From positions 1 to 64,000 of the forward strand of contig JAEWCZ010000013.1 in the NCBI GenBank assembly GCA_023390335.1: a DNA stretch of 64,000 nt, given 5' to 3'. The translations under genes and the position numbers were made by a program. How positions within the stretch are numbered: position 1 is the first letter of the stretch; every line of letters starts with the position of its first letter. Below the pieces are notes generated by a model, which was given only the letters and a program-made list of their open reading frames with translations, did no database searches and was not told the origin of the DNA. Of this stretch, positions 1 through 7,651 are shown one piece after another. Source of the stretch: Bacillota bacterium. GTDB lineage: Bacteria; Bacillota; Clostridia; Acetivibrionales; DSM-1351.

Positions 1-185
1 TTATTAGAAATAGGTTTAGTAATATATACACTAAAGAATATTTAAAGTTATCAGGAAAAACTATAAAACAAATTGCTGAATGGGAAGTTGCAGTAGCTGC
101 ATATCGCCTATGTGCTGCTAAGAAGACAGAAAAAAGTACTATTATAAAAACTATAAATAGTTATTTAGAAAAAGTTAAAACATAA
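1..185 (+). CDS. C-terminal fragment of an aminoglycoside-phosphotransferase-like protein
   Basis: An open frame enters from the left edge (first full codon at 3) and stops at 185, giving 60 visible residues. The piece is helical. It carries a W-x(3)-VAVAAYRL stretch that resembles the last helices of the APH / choline kinase-like phosphotransferase fold, where a Trp is followed by an Ala-rich helix ending in RL. The catalytic loop and nucleotide-binding part lie outside the window, so substrate and activity cannot be judged. It may be host flank or a gene carried by the prophage. A terminator at 299 separates it from the phage genes. Confidence 0.45.
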   Translation, partial: IRNRFSNIYTKEYLKLSGKTIKQIAEWEVAVAAYRLCAAKKTEKSTIIKTINSYLEKVKT

Positions 186-298
186 TAAAATTTATAGAGA
201 AGTTGACTAAATTATTTGATTTTCATCTTATTTTCTATGATCCTATTCTAGTCACAGTTTAGAGATAAAACTTCAAGTAAATATTATATAAATTACTA

Positions 299-332
299 CC
301 GCACTATTTCAGAATTTAAAGTGCGGTTTTTT
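299..332 (+). terminator. Rho-independent terminator
   Basis: A 7-bp stem (CCGCACT at 299-305 with AGTGCGG at 320-326) is followed by six T. It closes the transcript entering from the left before the first prophage gene. Confidence 0.75.
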
Positions 333-386
333 GCGTCTAAGTTCCGACGCAAAATGAATATAATCCGTCGTAAAGGAGAGGGTTGA

Positions 387-494
387 ATGGTAAAAGGATG
401 GATAGGGCAACCAAGCTCCAAAAAATATATGCGACACATACAGAACAGTATAAAAGTACTTACAGAAAGTGTGGGCCGAAGTAAACGAAAGTAA
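387..494 (+). CDS. Small basic prophage protein, 35 aa
   Basis: ATG at 387 has a good ribosome site (AGGAGAG, 6 bases upstream) and runs 35 codons to TAA at 494. The product is strongly basic (many Lys/Arg) with one Trp and no recognisable domain. It sits 25 bases before the next phage gene, so the two are probably co-transcribed. I recognise no family. The ribosome site and position are the only support. Confidence 0.4.
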   Translation: MVKGWIGQPSSKKYMRHIQNSIKVLTESVGRSKRK

Positions 495-519
495 AGGAAG
501 AGGAAACGGAGGGATTAAA

Positions 520-1104
520 TTGAGCCAAACTGCAACAGGAGCAAAAGAATCTACAATTGATATGAAGCAAGTATTAAAGGAAGCAGCACTTGAAGCTATA
601 AGGGAGTACAGGAAAGAAGAAATGGAAACAACAATAAAAGCTATACAGGATAACAAACACCATGAAGAGGTTAAGAACTACTTTAAGGAAACGGAAATCC
701 TATTATATAATTACCCTGCATTAAAACTGAAAGTAGCACAGGATGAAGAATTTTTATATAATCCTGACGCTGAAGCAACTCCTGATAAACGGAAATCTAA
801 AGATATAATTAAATTTTCTTCATCGTCTAGGGGACACGGGTTAGATATAGATAGATATACTCAGGGTGTAAAATCATCAATGATGCGTACAAAACAGGAA
901 GTGTTGCGAATAGAAAGGGCACTGGAAACTATAAAAGAAGATGCATACTACTGCATAATTGAGTATAAGTACTTTGATGAAATGAACTTTCAGGATATAG
1001 CGGAACAATTGGATAAAGACGAATCAACATGCAGAAGAAATAAAAACAGACTGATAAACAAATTAAAAATTATGTTGTTTGGAGCAGATGCACTGAATAA
1101 TTAA
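520..1104 (+). CDS. Sigma-like phage late transcription regulator
   Basis: The 194-residue product has a charged helical N-terminal two thirds. Its C-terminal helix-turn-helix (about residues 142-185) reads FQDIAEQL followed by STCRRNKNRLI, the pattern of sigma-70 region 4. Proteins of this kind (ArpU / RinA-like late regulators) stand just upstream of terminase in many Firmicute prophages and switch on the late operon. I chose TTG at 520 because GGAGGG lies 6 bases upstream. An in-frame GTG at 469 would add 17 residues but overlaps the small gene before it and has no ribosome site. Confidence 0.7.
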   Translation: MSQTATGAKESTIDMKQVLKEAALEAIREYRKEEMETTIKAIQDNKHHEEVKNYFKETEILLYNYPALKLKVAQDEEFLYNPDAEATPDKRKSKDIIKFSSSSRGHGLDIDRYTQGVKSSMMRTKQEVLRIERALETIKEDAYYCIIEYKYFDEMNFQDIAEQLDKDESTCRRNKNRLINKLKIMLFGADALNN

Positions 1105-1198
1105 AATGCACATTTCGTGCCTAAATCATGCACTGGACTATCAGTTTTACATATGATAATATTTTTACAATTGCTATTTTAATATTTTATTCAATGTA

Positions 1199-1227
1199 AG
1201 TAGTTGGCAGATGTCAGCTACTTTTTT
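1199..1227 (+). terminator. Terminator after the late regulator
   Basis: An 8-bp stem (1199-1206 with 1215-1222, one G-T pair) and a run of T to 1227. It lies 95 bases after the regulator stop. Confidence 0.7.
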
Positions 1228-1254
1228 ATTGTAATGAAATGAGAGGTGGTCACG

Positions 1255-1428
1255 TTGGACAACACATTAAAGTAAATGCTATAAGTATCATTGGCAGATC
1301 GACAGCGTGAAATCATTCAGATGTATTTTCTTGAAGAAAAGAAGGCCGTTGAAATAGCTGAGTATTAGGTATAAGCAGACAGGCAGTACATAAGTCCTTG
1401 AAGCAAGCAAAAAAAAAGTTAAAAAAAT
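1255..1428 (+). pseudogene. Decayed sigma-70 region 4-like HTH gene
   Basis: TTG at 1255 has a good ribosome site (GAGGTGG). The frame then stops at once, and recognisable sequence continues in pieces. One frame from 1291 reads LADRQREIIQMYFLEEKKAVEIAE. After a shift near 1365 another frame reads ISRQAVHKSLKQAKKKLKK and stops at 1428. Joined, these make a YlxM / sigma-region-4 type helix-turn-helix. At least two frameshifts are needed, so it is a relic. It may be a second copy of the regulator type at 520. Confidence 0.55.
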
Positions 1429-1702
1429 AAAAATATTTTTAAAAGTGTAAACCATTTTGGGTTTACAAATAGGCCATTTTCAACCTTATATATAGGGGCT
1501 ATTTTACCCTGACAGTTTAATATATCAATGGGACTACTTATTGAAGACATGAAAGCAGCCATGTAGTGTGCATCGGGTGTGGGCTGATAGACGAATATTA
1601 CACATCTACAACGTGCTATAAAAAGATACATAATGGAATAATTTGACAATAAAGTATTCTTGTGGTAATATTTACTAAAATAATTATTTAGGAGGTTCTT
1701 AT
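1429..1702. other. Intergenic, 274 bp
   Basis: No gene is visible. A small hairpin (GTAAACC at 1447-1453 with GGTTTAC at 1460-1466) lies just after the relic. The last 15 bases hold the AGGAGG ribosome site of the next gene. Confidence 0.5.
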
Positions 1703-2074
1703 ATGAAAAGAACATTAAGGGTTTTGTCAATTGTATGTATTTTACTCATTGCATTTTCAACAACTGCTTTTGCTGAGCCTGCACCACCAGTATCAAGTGC
1801 ACAATTTTATGATGCTTATATTGGGACCGATGGAAATGTATACATAGCTGTTGAAGTAGCTGGTTATGGTAGCTCAATTCGTGCAACCTGGGACGGTAGT
1901 GCTATTAATGATTATGATACTAATTACATAGGAAAACCAATTGTTACTGGTTTTATTTATACGTTTAATTGTGGCCAGGCTACATTGGGTAGCCATCCTT
2001 TTACATTCAGTATTACATCTCTAAATTATCCTTGGAATACAGTTAGTTTATCAGATACATTTACTATAAGTTAA
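1703..2074 (+). CDS. Small secreted protein, prophage accessory
   Basis: The 123-residue product has a textbook signal peptide: MKR, a hydrophobic core, then TAFA before EPAPP, with cleavage near residue 24. The mature ~99 residues are acidic, rich in Tyr, Thr, Ser and Gly, and read as a small all-beta domain with one Cys. I recognise no family. The AGGAGG ribosome site is strong. The gene is alone between a relic and a strong hairpin, so it is probably transcribed separately from the phage late operon and may be a lysogenic-conversion gene exported by the host. Confidence 0.65.
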   Translation: MKRTLRVLSIVCILLIAFSTTAFAEPAPPVSSAQFYDAYIGTDGNVYIAVEVAGYGSSIRATWDGSAINDYDTNYIGKPIVTGFIYTFNCGQATLGSHPFTFSITSLNYPWNTVSLSDTFTIS

Positions 2075-2092
2075 CTAAATACCCATGATATG

Positions 2093-2131
2093 GCTAAAGG
2101 GGAGATAAATGAACACTATCTCCCCTTTAGC
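2093..2131 (+). terminator. Strong hairpin after the secreted-protein gene
   Basis: A perfect 13-bp stem (2093-2105 with 2119-2131) starts 18 bases after the stop codon. No T run follows, so termination efficiency is uncertain. Confidence 0.6.
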
Positions 2132-2219
2132 ATATGTAAAACACCATATTTGCAGGAATTCCCCTTTTTATGTAGAAATATGAAAACATAGAGGAGTTTG
2201 ATGAACGAAGAGGGGAAAA

Positions 2220-3119
2220 GTGTTAATACCAAAAGAGACTCCAAAGAAAAAATGCTTTATTATTACTCCAATTGATAATGAAGGCAGTCCAATGAGAAGG
2301 CATATAGAGGGAATAATTGATTCTGCCATTATTCCTGTTTTAGAGGAAGAGTTTGAAATAATTGTAGCCCATAGAATGTATTCTCCTGGATCAATAAATA
2401 AACAGGTTATAATGAGTATATACGAATCAGATTTAGTAGTTGCTAATTTAACAGGACTAAATCCTAACGTTATGTACGAGCTTGCTTTTAGGCATGCCAT
2501 AAGAAAACCAGTTATTACGATTATGGAACAGGATGATAAGAAATTACCGTTTGATGTTATAACTGAGAGAACAATATTTTATGTAAATGATGCTAAGGGT
2601 GTATTGGAGCTTAAGGAGAATCTAAGAAAACAAGTTGATAAAATTGAAAATCTAGACTGCGATGAGATTGATAATCCTATTTTTTCTGCACTAGAAAGCA
2701 CACTAAAAGAAAAAGAAATATTGGGAAAAATAAATACGTCAGAACCCATAAATAAGAACGCAATAGAATACATTATAAGCAGATTAGATAGAATAGAAAA
2801 TGAAGTGAAAAATAACCAAAATAAAAATAATCAAAATAAACGGGGTAATAGAATAACCGTTTCGATTAAGTTTGACAATCCCGGCAGTAAAAATGAATCA
2901 GATCCAATGATACTAATCTCTGAATATTTTAGTAAAGAAGTGAAAAAAATTAGTAGTACTACTGTAAATAATATAGTATGTTATACTAATCTGATTTCTT
3001 TATCTTTAGTAACGATACTTGAGACATGTGAATTAGAAAGTGTTTTTCATGAAATAGTACAAAAAACATTAAGAGAAGCTGGTTATGATTTAGAATACAC
3101 AATTCAGATTTTCCGTTAA
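2220..3119 (+). CDS. TIR / nucleoside 2-deoxyribosyltransferase-like domain protein
   Basis: In this 299-residue protein, residues about 11-140 form a Rossmann-like domain. It opens with CFIITPI and carries SDLVVANLTGLNPNVMYELA, the Asp plus NPNV-x-YEL signature of the deoxyribosyltransferase / TIR superfamily, in which the Glu is catalytic. A Lys/Asn-rich linker (about 193-208) leads to a C-terminal domain of about 90 residues that I do not recognise. Members of this superfamily act as NAD+ or nucleotide hydrolases in several anti-phage systems, so a superinfection-exclusion or abortive-infection role is inferred, not shown. Start is GTG at 2220 with GAGGGG upstream. A short overlapping frame from ATG 2201 has a better ribosome site. 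The terminator at 3153 makes the gene a separate unit. Confidence 0.6.
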   Translation: MLIPKETPKKKCFIITPIDNEGSPMRRHIEGIIDSAIIPVLEEEFEIIVAHRMYSPGSINKQVIMSIYESDLVVANLTGLNPNVMYELAFRHAIRKPVITIMEQDDKKLPFDVITERTIFYVNDAKGVLELKENLRKQVDKIENLDCDEIDNPIFSALESTLKEKEILGKINTSEPINKNAIEYIISRLDRIENEVKNNQNKNNQNKRGNRITVSIKFDNPGSKNESDPMILISEYFSKEVKKISSTTVNNIVCYTNLISLSLVTILETCELESVFHEIVQKTLREAGYDLEYTIQIFR

Positions 3120-3152
3120 TTCAATAGAAAATTTTATTATATATATTATCTT

Positions 3153-3183
3153 AAAAAGGGATAACACCGGTTATCTTTTTTTT
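3153..3183 (+). terminator. Rho-independent terminator
   Basis: GATAAC (3160-3165), loop ACCG, GTTATC (3170-3175), flanked by an A run and followed by eight or more T. It separates the accessory gene from the structural operon. Confidence 0.85.
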
Positions 3184-3361
3184 GTTGTTTAAAAACAAGA
3201 ATAAAGGGCAAAAAGGTACTTCCAGAAAAACAAAAAAGCCTGCGGTGCTCGCGAACCCCAAAAAAACGCTAGGTAATAAGTTTTTTTTGGATTTCCTTCC
3301 ACATGGTACTTTGTACTTTAATTTATGTAAGGGAAATTTTATGGAAATCAGGTGATGGAAT

Positions 3362-3829
3362 ATGATGATGGTTAATGCAAAAACAATGGCAAAAATAATG
3401 GACCTTAGTGAAAGGCGTATTAATCAGCTCGTATCCGAGGGAGTGATCGGGAAAGAACCTGATGGCCAGTACAATGTTATGCAAGTCATAGTTGACTATT
3501 ATAAAAATAAAAGCGGAGTTGAAGCAGGTATTAATTATGACCAGGAACATGCTATGCTCGAAAAGATTAAAAGAGAAACTGCTGAAATTGAGCTTGCAGA
3601 ACTTAAAGGTGAGGTTCACAGGGCTGAAGATGTGAAGCTCGCTCTGTGCGGAATGATTATTACCTGCAGAAACAAACTTCTGGCCATGCCTGCAATGGTA
3701 GCCAAGAAGCTTGTGAATCAAAGCAATCAAAACGTTATAATGGATATTTTGACAAAGGAAGTGAAATTCGCTCTAAACGAACTGGCTGAGTATGATACGA
3801 AATTGTTTGTGAGGGATAATAGTGGATGA
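3362..3829 (+). CDS. Phage terminase small subunit (Nu1-like)
   Basis: The 155-residue protein begins with a winged-helix/HTH (about residues 5-45: AKIMDLSERRINQLVSEG). A long charged helix with a coiled-coil look follows (about 60-90), then a helical C-terminus. This is the layout of lambda Nu1-type small terminases, which bind the packaging site and recruit the large subunit. Three ATG codons stand in a row. The first, at 3362, is 6 bases from AGGTGA. The stop overlaps the start of the large-subunit gene, which supports the pairing. Confidence 0.8.
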   Translation: MMMVNAKTMAKIMDLSERRINQLVSEGVIGKEPDGQYNVMQVIVDYYKNKSGVEAGINYDQEHAMLEKIKRETAEIELAELKGEVHRAEDVKLALCGMIITCRNKLLAMPAMVAKKLVNQSNQNVIMDILTKEVKFALNELAEYDTKLFVRDNSG

Positions 3830-5735
3830 TAAAACAATAGCTTTATTTCAAGATGCTTTGAAATCATTTGCACCGGCACCCGACATAAAAGTAAGCCAGT
3901 GGGCGGAAGAAAACAGAGTCCTTAGTAAAGAATCATCCTCGGCACCTGGTAAATGGAGAAATGACACAGCACCCTACCAAATAGAAATAATGGACGCTGT
4001 CAATGACCCTGAGATTGAGAACATTGTTGTCATGTCCTGCAGCCAGATTGGTAAGAACGAGATTATAAATAACATCATTGGATACTATGTTGACATTGAT
4101 CCTTGTCCAATACTTTTAATTGAGCCTACTTTGGAGCTTGCAGAGGATTATTCAAAAAGACGGTTAGCCCCATTGATAAGGGATACAAAGGTTTTAGCAG
4201 AAAAAATATCTGATTCGAAAAGTAGAGATAGCAATAATACAATTTTATCAAAGAGCTTCCCGGGAGGATTGCTTGTTCTTGTAGGTGCTAATAGTCCAAG
4301 GGGATTGGCTTCAAAACCAATCCAGGTAGTGATTGCTGATGAAATAGACGGGTTCCCTACCAGTTCCGGTAAGGAGGGTGATCCACTTGCATTATCTGAA
4401 AAAAGAACAATTACATTTTCCAATAGGAAAAAAATTAAGGTATCCACGCCCACTATAAAGGGAGCCTCAAGAATTGAAGAGGAGTACCTGAAAGGTACCC
4501 GGGAGAAATGGAAAAAAGAATGCCCCCACTGTGAGGCATTTGTATATATCGATATGCAAGGTGTTAAATACCAATATGAGAAAGACGAACATGGTAATTA
4601 CACGGTATGGGACATTACGTTTCAGTGTCCATGTTGTTTTGAATCTTTTAATGAGTACACTTGGAGCAATCAGTCAGGGGCATGGATAGCAGATAACCCA
4701 CTGGCTAAAGGAGCAAGAAGCTTTCATCTGAACGCTTTTGTTTCCCCTTGGTGGACCTGGGAAGAAATAATTGTTAATTACCTGCAGTCCAAACATGACC
4801 CTGCTTTGTATAAAGTTTTTATAAATACAGTATTAGGGGTATCGTTTGAGGAAAAGGGTGAAATCGAAACAGAGGATATTCTACTGAAACGTCGTGAGCC
4901 GTATGATGCAGATATCCCTAATGGAGTACTTATATTGACTTGTGGAGTCGATGTCCAGGGAGACCGTCTTGAATATGAGATAGTCGGCTGGGGAAAGGGC
5001 GAGGAAAGCTGGGGGATACTAAGAGGTTTTATTCTTTCGGATCCAGAGCTTGATGTAACTTGGACTAAGCTTGATGAAGTGTTGGAGAGACAGTTCAGTT
5101 TTTCAAATAGCTTGTCGAGACATATTGCTTGTACCTTTATTGATTCAGGAGGACATAGTACCTCGGCGGTATATAGGTACTGTAAGATGAAACAGTCACA
5201 GGGCAAATTTGTATTTGCAATAAAAGGTATGGGTGGTCCCGGATATCCTTTGGTGTATAAAGTTACGAGGACAAAACCGGATAGTAATAAAAATAAGAAA
5301 AAGGCAAAGACAGCAAACCGAGATAAAGAAAATTGTGTCCTGATTATTCTCGGTGTAGATTCCGGGAAATCAAAAATAATGTCAAGCCTTAAAATAAAGG
5401 AGAAGGGAGACGGCTATTGTCATTTCCCTGATAACGATGACAAAGGCTATGATCAGGTTTACTTTAAGGGCCTTATATCTGAAAAGATAGTATATATCAA
5501 ACAAAAAGGCAGGACGGTACCTCAATGGCAAAAGATAAATGAAAATGCCAGAAACGAGCCTCTTGATATGAGAAATTATGCTTACGGTGCATTAAAGCTC
5601 CTGAATGTGGATTTTAATTTACTCGAGACAAAACATAACGAGGCTTTAAATGTTCAGACAAATAAGCCTAAAAAAACAGCTACTGGAACCAAAAAGCGGA
5701 AGGCGGGCTGTGTTAAAAAGGGAATAGATATTTAA
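3822..5735 (+). CDS. Phage terminase large subunit (GpA family)
   Basis: This is the 637-residue packaging motor, of the lambda gpA type and usual length. The ATPase part shows a Walker A-like SCSQIGKNE (72-80) and Walker B VVIADEID. The C-terminal nuclease part shows CGVDVQGDRLEYE and TFIDSGGHST, the conserved Asp positions of the RNase H-like nuclease. A Cys-rich patch (CPHCEAF, then CPCC about 35 residues on) looks like a zinc-binding insert. The GTG start at 3822 overlaps the small-subunit stop by 8 bases behind a GAGGGA site. Walker A has Asn where Thr/Ser usually follows the Lys. Confidence 0.95.
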   Translation: MDDKTIALFQDALKSFAPAPDIKVSQWAEENRVLSKESSSAPGKWRNDTAPYQIEIMDAVNDPEIENIVVMSCSQIGKNEIINNIIGYYVDIDPCPILLIEPTLELAEDYSKRRLAPLIRDTKVLAEKISDSKSRDSNNTILSKSFPGGLLVLVGANSPRGLASKPIQVVIADEIDGFPTSSGKEGDPLALSEKRTITFSNRKKIKVSTPTIKGASRIEEEYLKGTREKWKKECPHCEAFVYIDMQGVKYQYEKDEHGNYTVWDITFQCPCCFESFNEYTWSNQSGAWIADNPLAKGARSFHLNAFVSPWWTWEEIIVNYLQSKHDPALYKVFINTVLGVSFEEKGEIETEDILLKRREPYDADIPNGVLILTCGVDVQGDRLEYEIVGWGKGEESWGILRGFILSDPELDVTWTKLDEVLERQFSFSNSLSRHIACTFIDSGGHSTSAVYRYCKMKQSQGKFVFAIKGMGGPGYPLVYKVTRTKPDSNKNKKKAKTANRDKENCVLIILGVDSGKSKIMSSLKIKEKGDGYCHFPDNDDKGYDQVYFKGLISEKIVYIKQKGRTVPQWQKINENARNEPLDMRNYAYGALKLLNVDFNLLETKHNEALNVQTNKPKKTATGTKKRKAGCVKKGIDI

Positions 5736-5753
5736 TAAAAGGAGGGGTACTCA

Positions 5754-5990
5754 ATGCCGGCTTGGACTTTAGAGGAAGCAAGGACAAGGCTAAAGATATG
5801 GCTTGATGCTGAAGCTGCTGTTGCTACAGGTCAGTCATATCAAATAAACGGTAGGAGGCTTGACCGAGCTAACCTGTACCAGATTAGAGAAGAAATACAA
5901 ATGTGGAAAAGAGAGGTTGAGGAGCTGGAGGCTCTCAATAAAATCAAAGGGAGGAGAAAAGCCTTCCGGATTACTCTAAGAGATTTATAA
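5754..5990 (+). CDS. DUF6148 / gpW-position head-joining protein
   Basis: The 78-residue helical protein stands between terminase and portal, the place of lambda gpW. It opens with WTLEEARTRLKIWLDAE and carries a Tyr-Gln-Ile-x-Gly-x-R motif typical of the small DUF6148 family. The ribosome site GGAGGGG is strong. By position it should be a head-tail joining or head-completion protein. The sequence alone does not prove that. Confidence 0.65.
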   Translation: MPAWTLEEARTRLKIWLDAEAAVATGQSYQINGRRLDRANLYQIREEIQMWKREVEELEALNKIKGRRKAFRITLRDL

Positions 5991-6010
5991 GATAGGGGGT
6001 GAACATATAC

Positions 6011-7651
6011 TTGAATAAAGTTGACAAAGTAATAAATTATTTTAGTCCACAATCAGGATTAAAAAGGTCCATGGCCAGACTTCAGGGAGAAGCAGTGAGA
6101 ACATTTACTAACTCCGGATATTCGGAAAGTGGTGCAAGCCGGACTAAAAAATCAATGAAGGGATGGACTGCAAAAAGTAAGAGCCCCCAAGAGGATATTG
6201 ATAAAAATCTTGATACTTTAAGACAGCGGTCAAGGGACTTATATATGTCTGCTCCACTCGCCACTTCTGCAATTAAAACGAACAGGACAAATGTTGTCGG
6301 CTCTGGATTAAAGCTGAAGGCTCGGATCGATTTTGGATACTTGGGTATGACCAGGGAACAGGCCGATAAGTGGGAAATGAACACCGAACGGGAATTTGGA
6401 CTTTGGGCAGAGTCTGTATGGTGTGATTCTCTTAGGCTTAACAATTTTTATGAACTTCAGCAACTTGCATTAATGAGCTGGCTGATGAACGGTGACGGGT
6501 TTGGTTTAATAAAGCAAGACGCCCCCAGTAGTTGGATGCCATACAGTTTGAGAATACATATGATTGAGTCCGACCGTGTTTGTACTCCCAATGCTGTATA
6601 TAGACCCGCAAGTTTTTTACCGTCAAGAGTTAATGTACTGGGAGTAAATACTGCTAATAGTAATCCAATTTACAACGGTGTGGAAGTAGATAAGGGCTCC
6701 GGTGCAGTTGTTGCATACTGGGTTTGTAATCAGTATCCGAATAGCAATTTTAAGGGAATAAAAAAAGAGTGGACCCGAGTAGAAGCTTTTGGAGAGAAAA
6801 CGGGGAATCCAAATATCTTACACCTTATGGAGCAGGAACGATGTGAACAGTACAGGGGAGTCCCATATCTGGCACCGGTTATTGAGTGCCTGAAGCAAAT
6901 AACTAGGTATACGGAAGCGACATTAACGGCTGCGGTTGTGCAGTCGTTTTTTACTGCGTTCATAAAGTCTGATGCTCCCGGGGGAGATAGCCTTTTTGGA
7001 AGTACTGTACCAAGGGAGGAACAGGTCGAGGATGATTCTGACAATGAAGTAAGCTATGAACTTGGTGCCGGTACTATAAATGTTTTGAGACCTGGAGAGG
7101 ATGTTGAGTTCGGGGAACCCAAACAGCCAACGGCACAATTTGATGCTTTTGTTTCTGCTATGGCCAAATATACCGGAGCAGCTCTTGAGATACCGTATGA
7201 ACTACTTATTAAATCATTCATGGCCAGTTATTCTGCATCAAGGGCAGCATTGCTTGAAGCATGGAAAGCTTTCAGGATGAGGAGAACATGGTTTGCTAAT
7301 GATTTTTGCCAGCCGATTTATGAGCTGTGGTTGGCTGAAGCAGTCGCAAGAGGAAGGATTAATGCCCCAGGCTTTTTCAACGATCCCGCAAAGAAAAAGG
7401 CATGGTGTAAAGCTGACTGGAACGGTCCATCACCGGGGCAGATTGATCCCGTAAAAGAGGTACAGGCAGCAACTCTTAGGGTACAAGAGGGGTACTCCAC
7501 TCGTGAAAGGGAGACTATAGAACTTACAGGCGGTGACTGGGACAAGAATATTTTACAAGTTGCTAGGGAAAATGAGCTGAAGCAAAAAGCATTTCCTGTA
7601 AATAACCAAATGAATAAAACAAATTCTGAGGGGGCTGATACAAATGGCTAG
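6011..7651 (+). CDS. Phage portal protein, lambda (gpB) family
   Basis: About 546 residues, the usual size for the lambda family portal, the dodecameric ring through which DNA enters the head and to which the tail joins. The N-terminus (VINYFSPQSGLKR then ARLQGEA) and the block RSRDLYMSAPLATSAIKT match the family pattern. So do the IPYELLIKSFMASYSASRAALLE segment and the C-terminal WNGPSPGQIDPVKE. The TTG at 6011 gives the family-like start behind AGGGGGTGA. A GTG at 5999 is in frame but directly abuts that ribosome site. Confidence 0.93.
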   Translation: MNKVDKVINYFSPQSGLKRSMARLQGEAVRTFTNSGYSESGASRTKKSMKGWTAKSKSPQEDIDKNLDTLRQRSRDLYMSAPLATSAIKTNRTNVVGSGLKLKARIDFGYLGMTREQADKWEMNTEREFGLWAESVWCDSLRLNNFYELQQLALMSWLMNGDGFGLIKQDAPSSWMPYSLRIHMIESDRVCTPNAVYRPASFLPSRVNVLGVNTANSNPIYNGVEVDKGSGAVVAYWVCNQYPNSNFKGIKKEWTRVEAFGEKTGNPNILHLMEQERCEQYRGVPYLAPVIECLKQITRYTEATLTAAVVQSFFTAFIKSDAPGGDSLFGSTVPREEQVEDDSDNEVSYELGAGTINVLRPGEDVEFGEPKQPTAQFDAFVSAMAKYTGAALEIPYELLIKSFMASYSASRAALLEAWKAFRMRRTWFANDFCQPIYELWLAEAVARGRINAPGFFNDPAKKKAWCKADWNGPSPGQIDPVKEVQAATLRVQEGYSTRERETIELTGGDWDKNILQVARENELKQKAFPVNNQMNKTNSEGADTNG

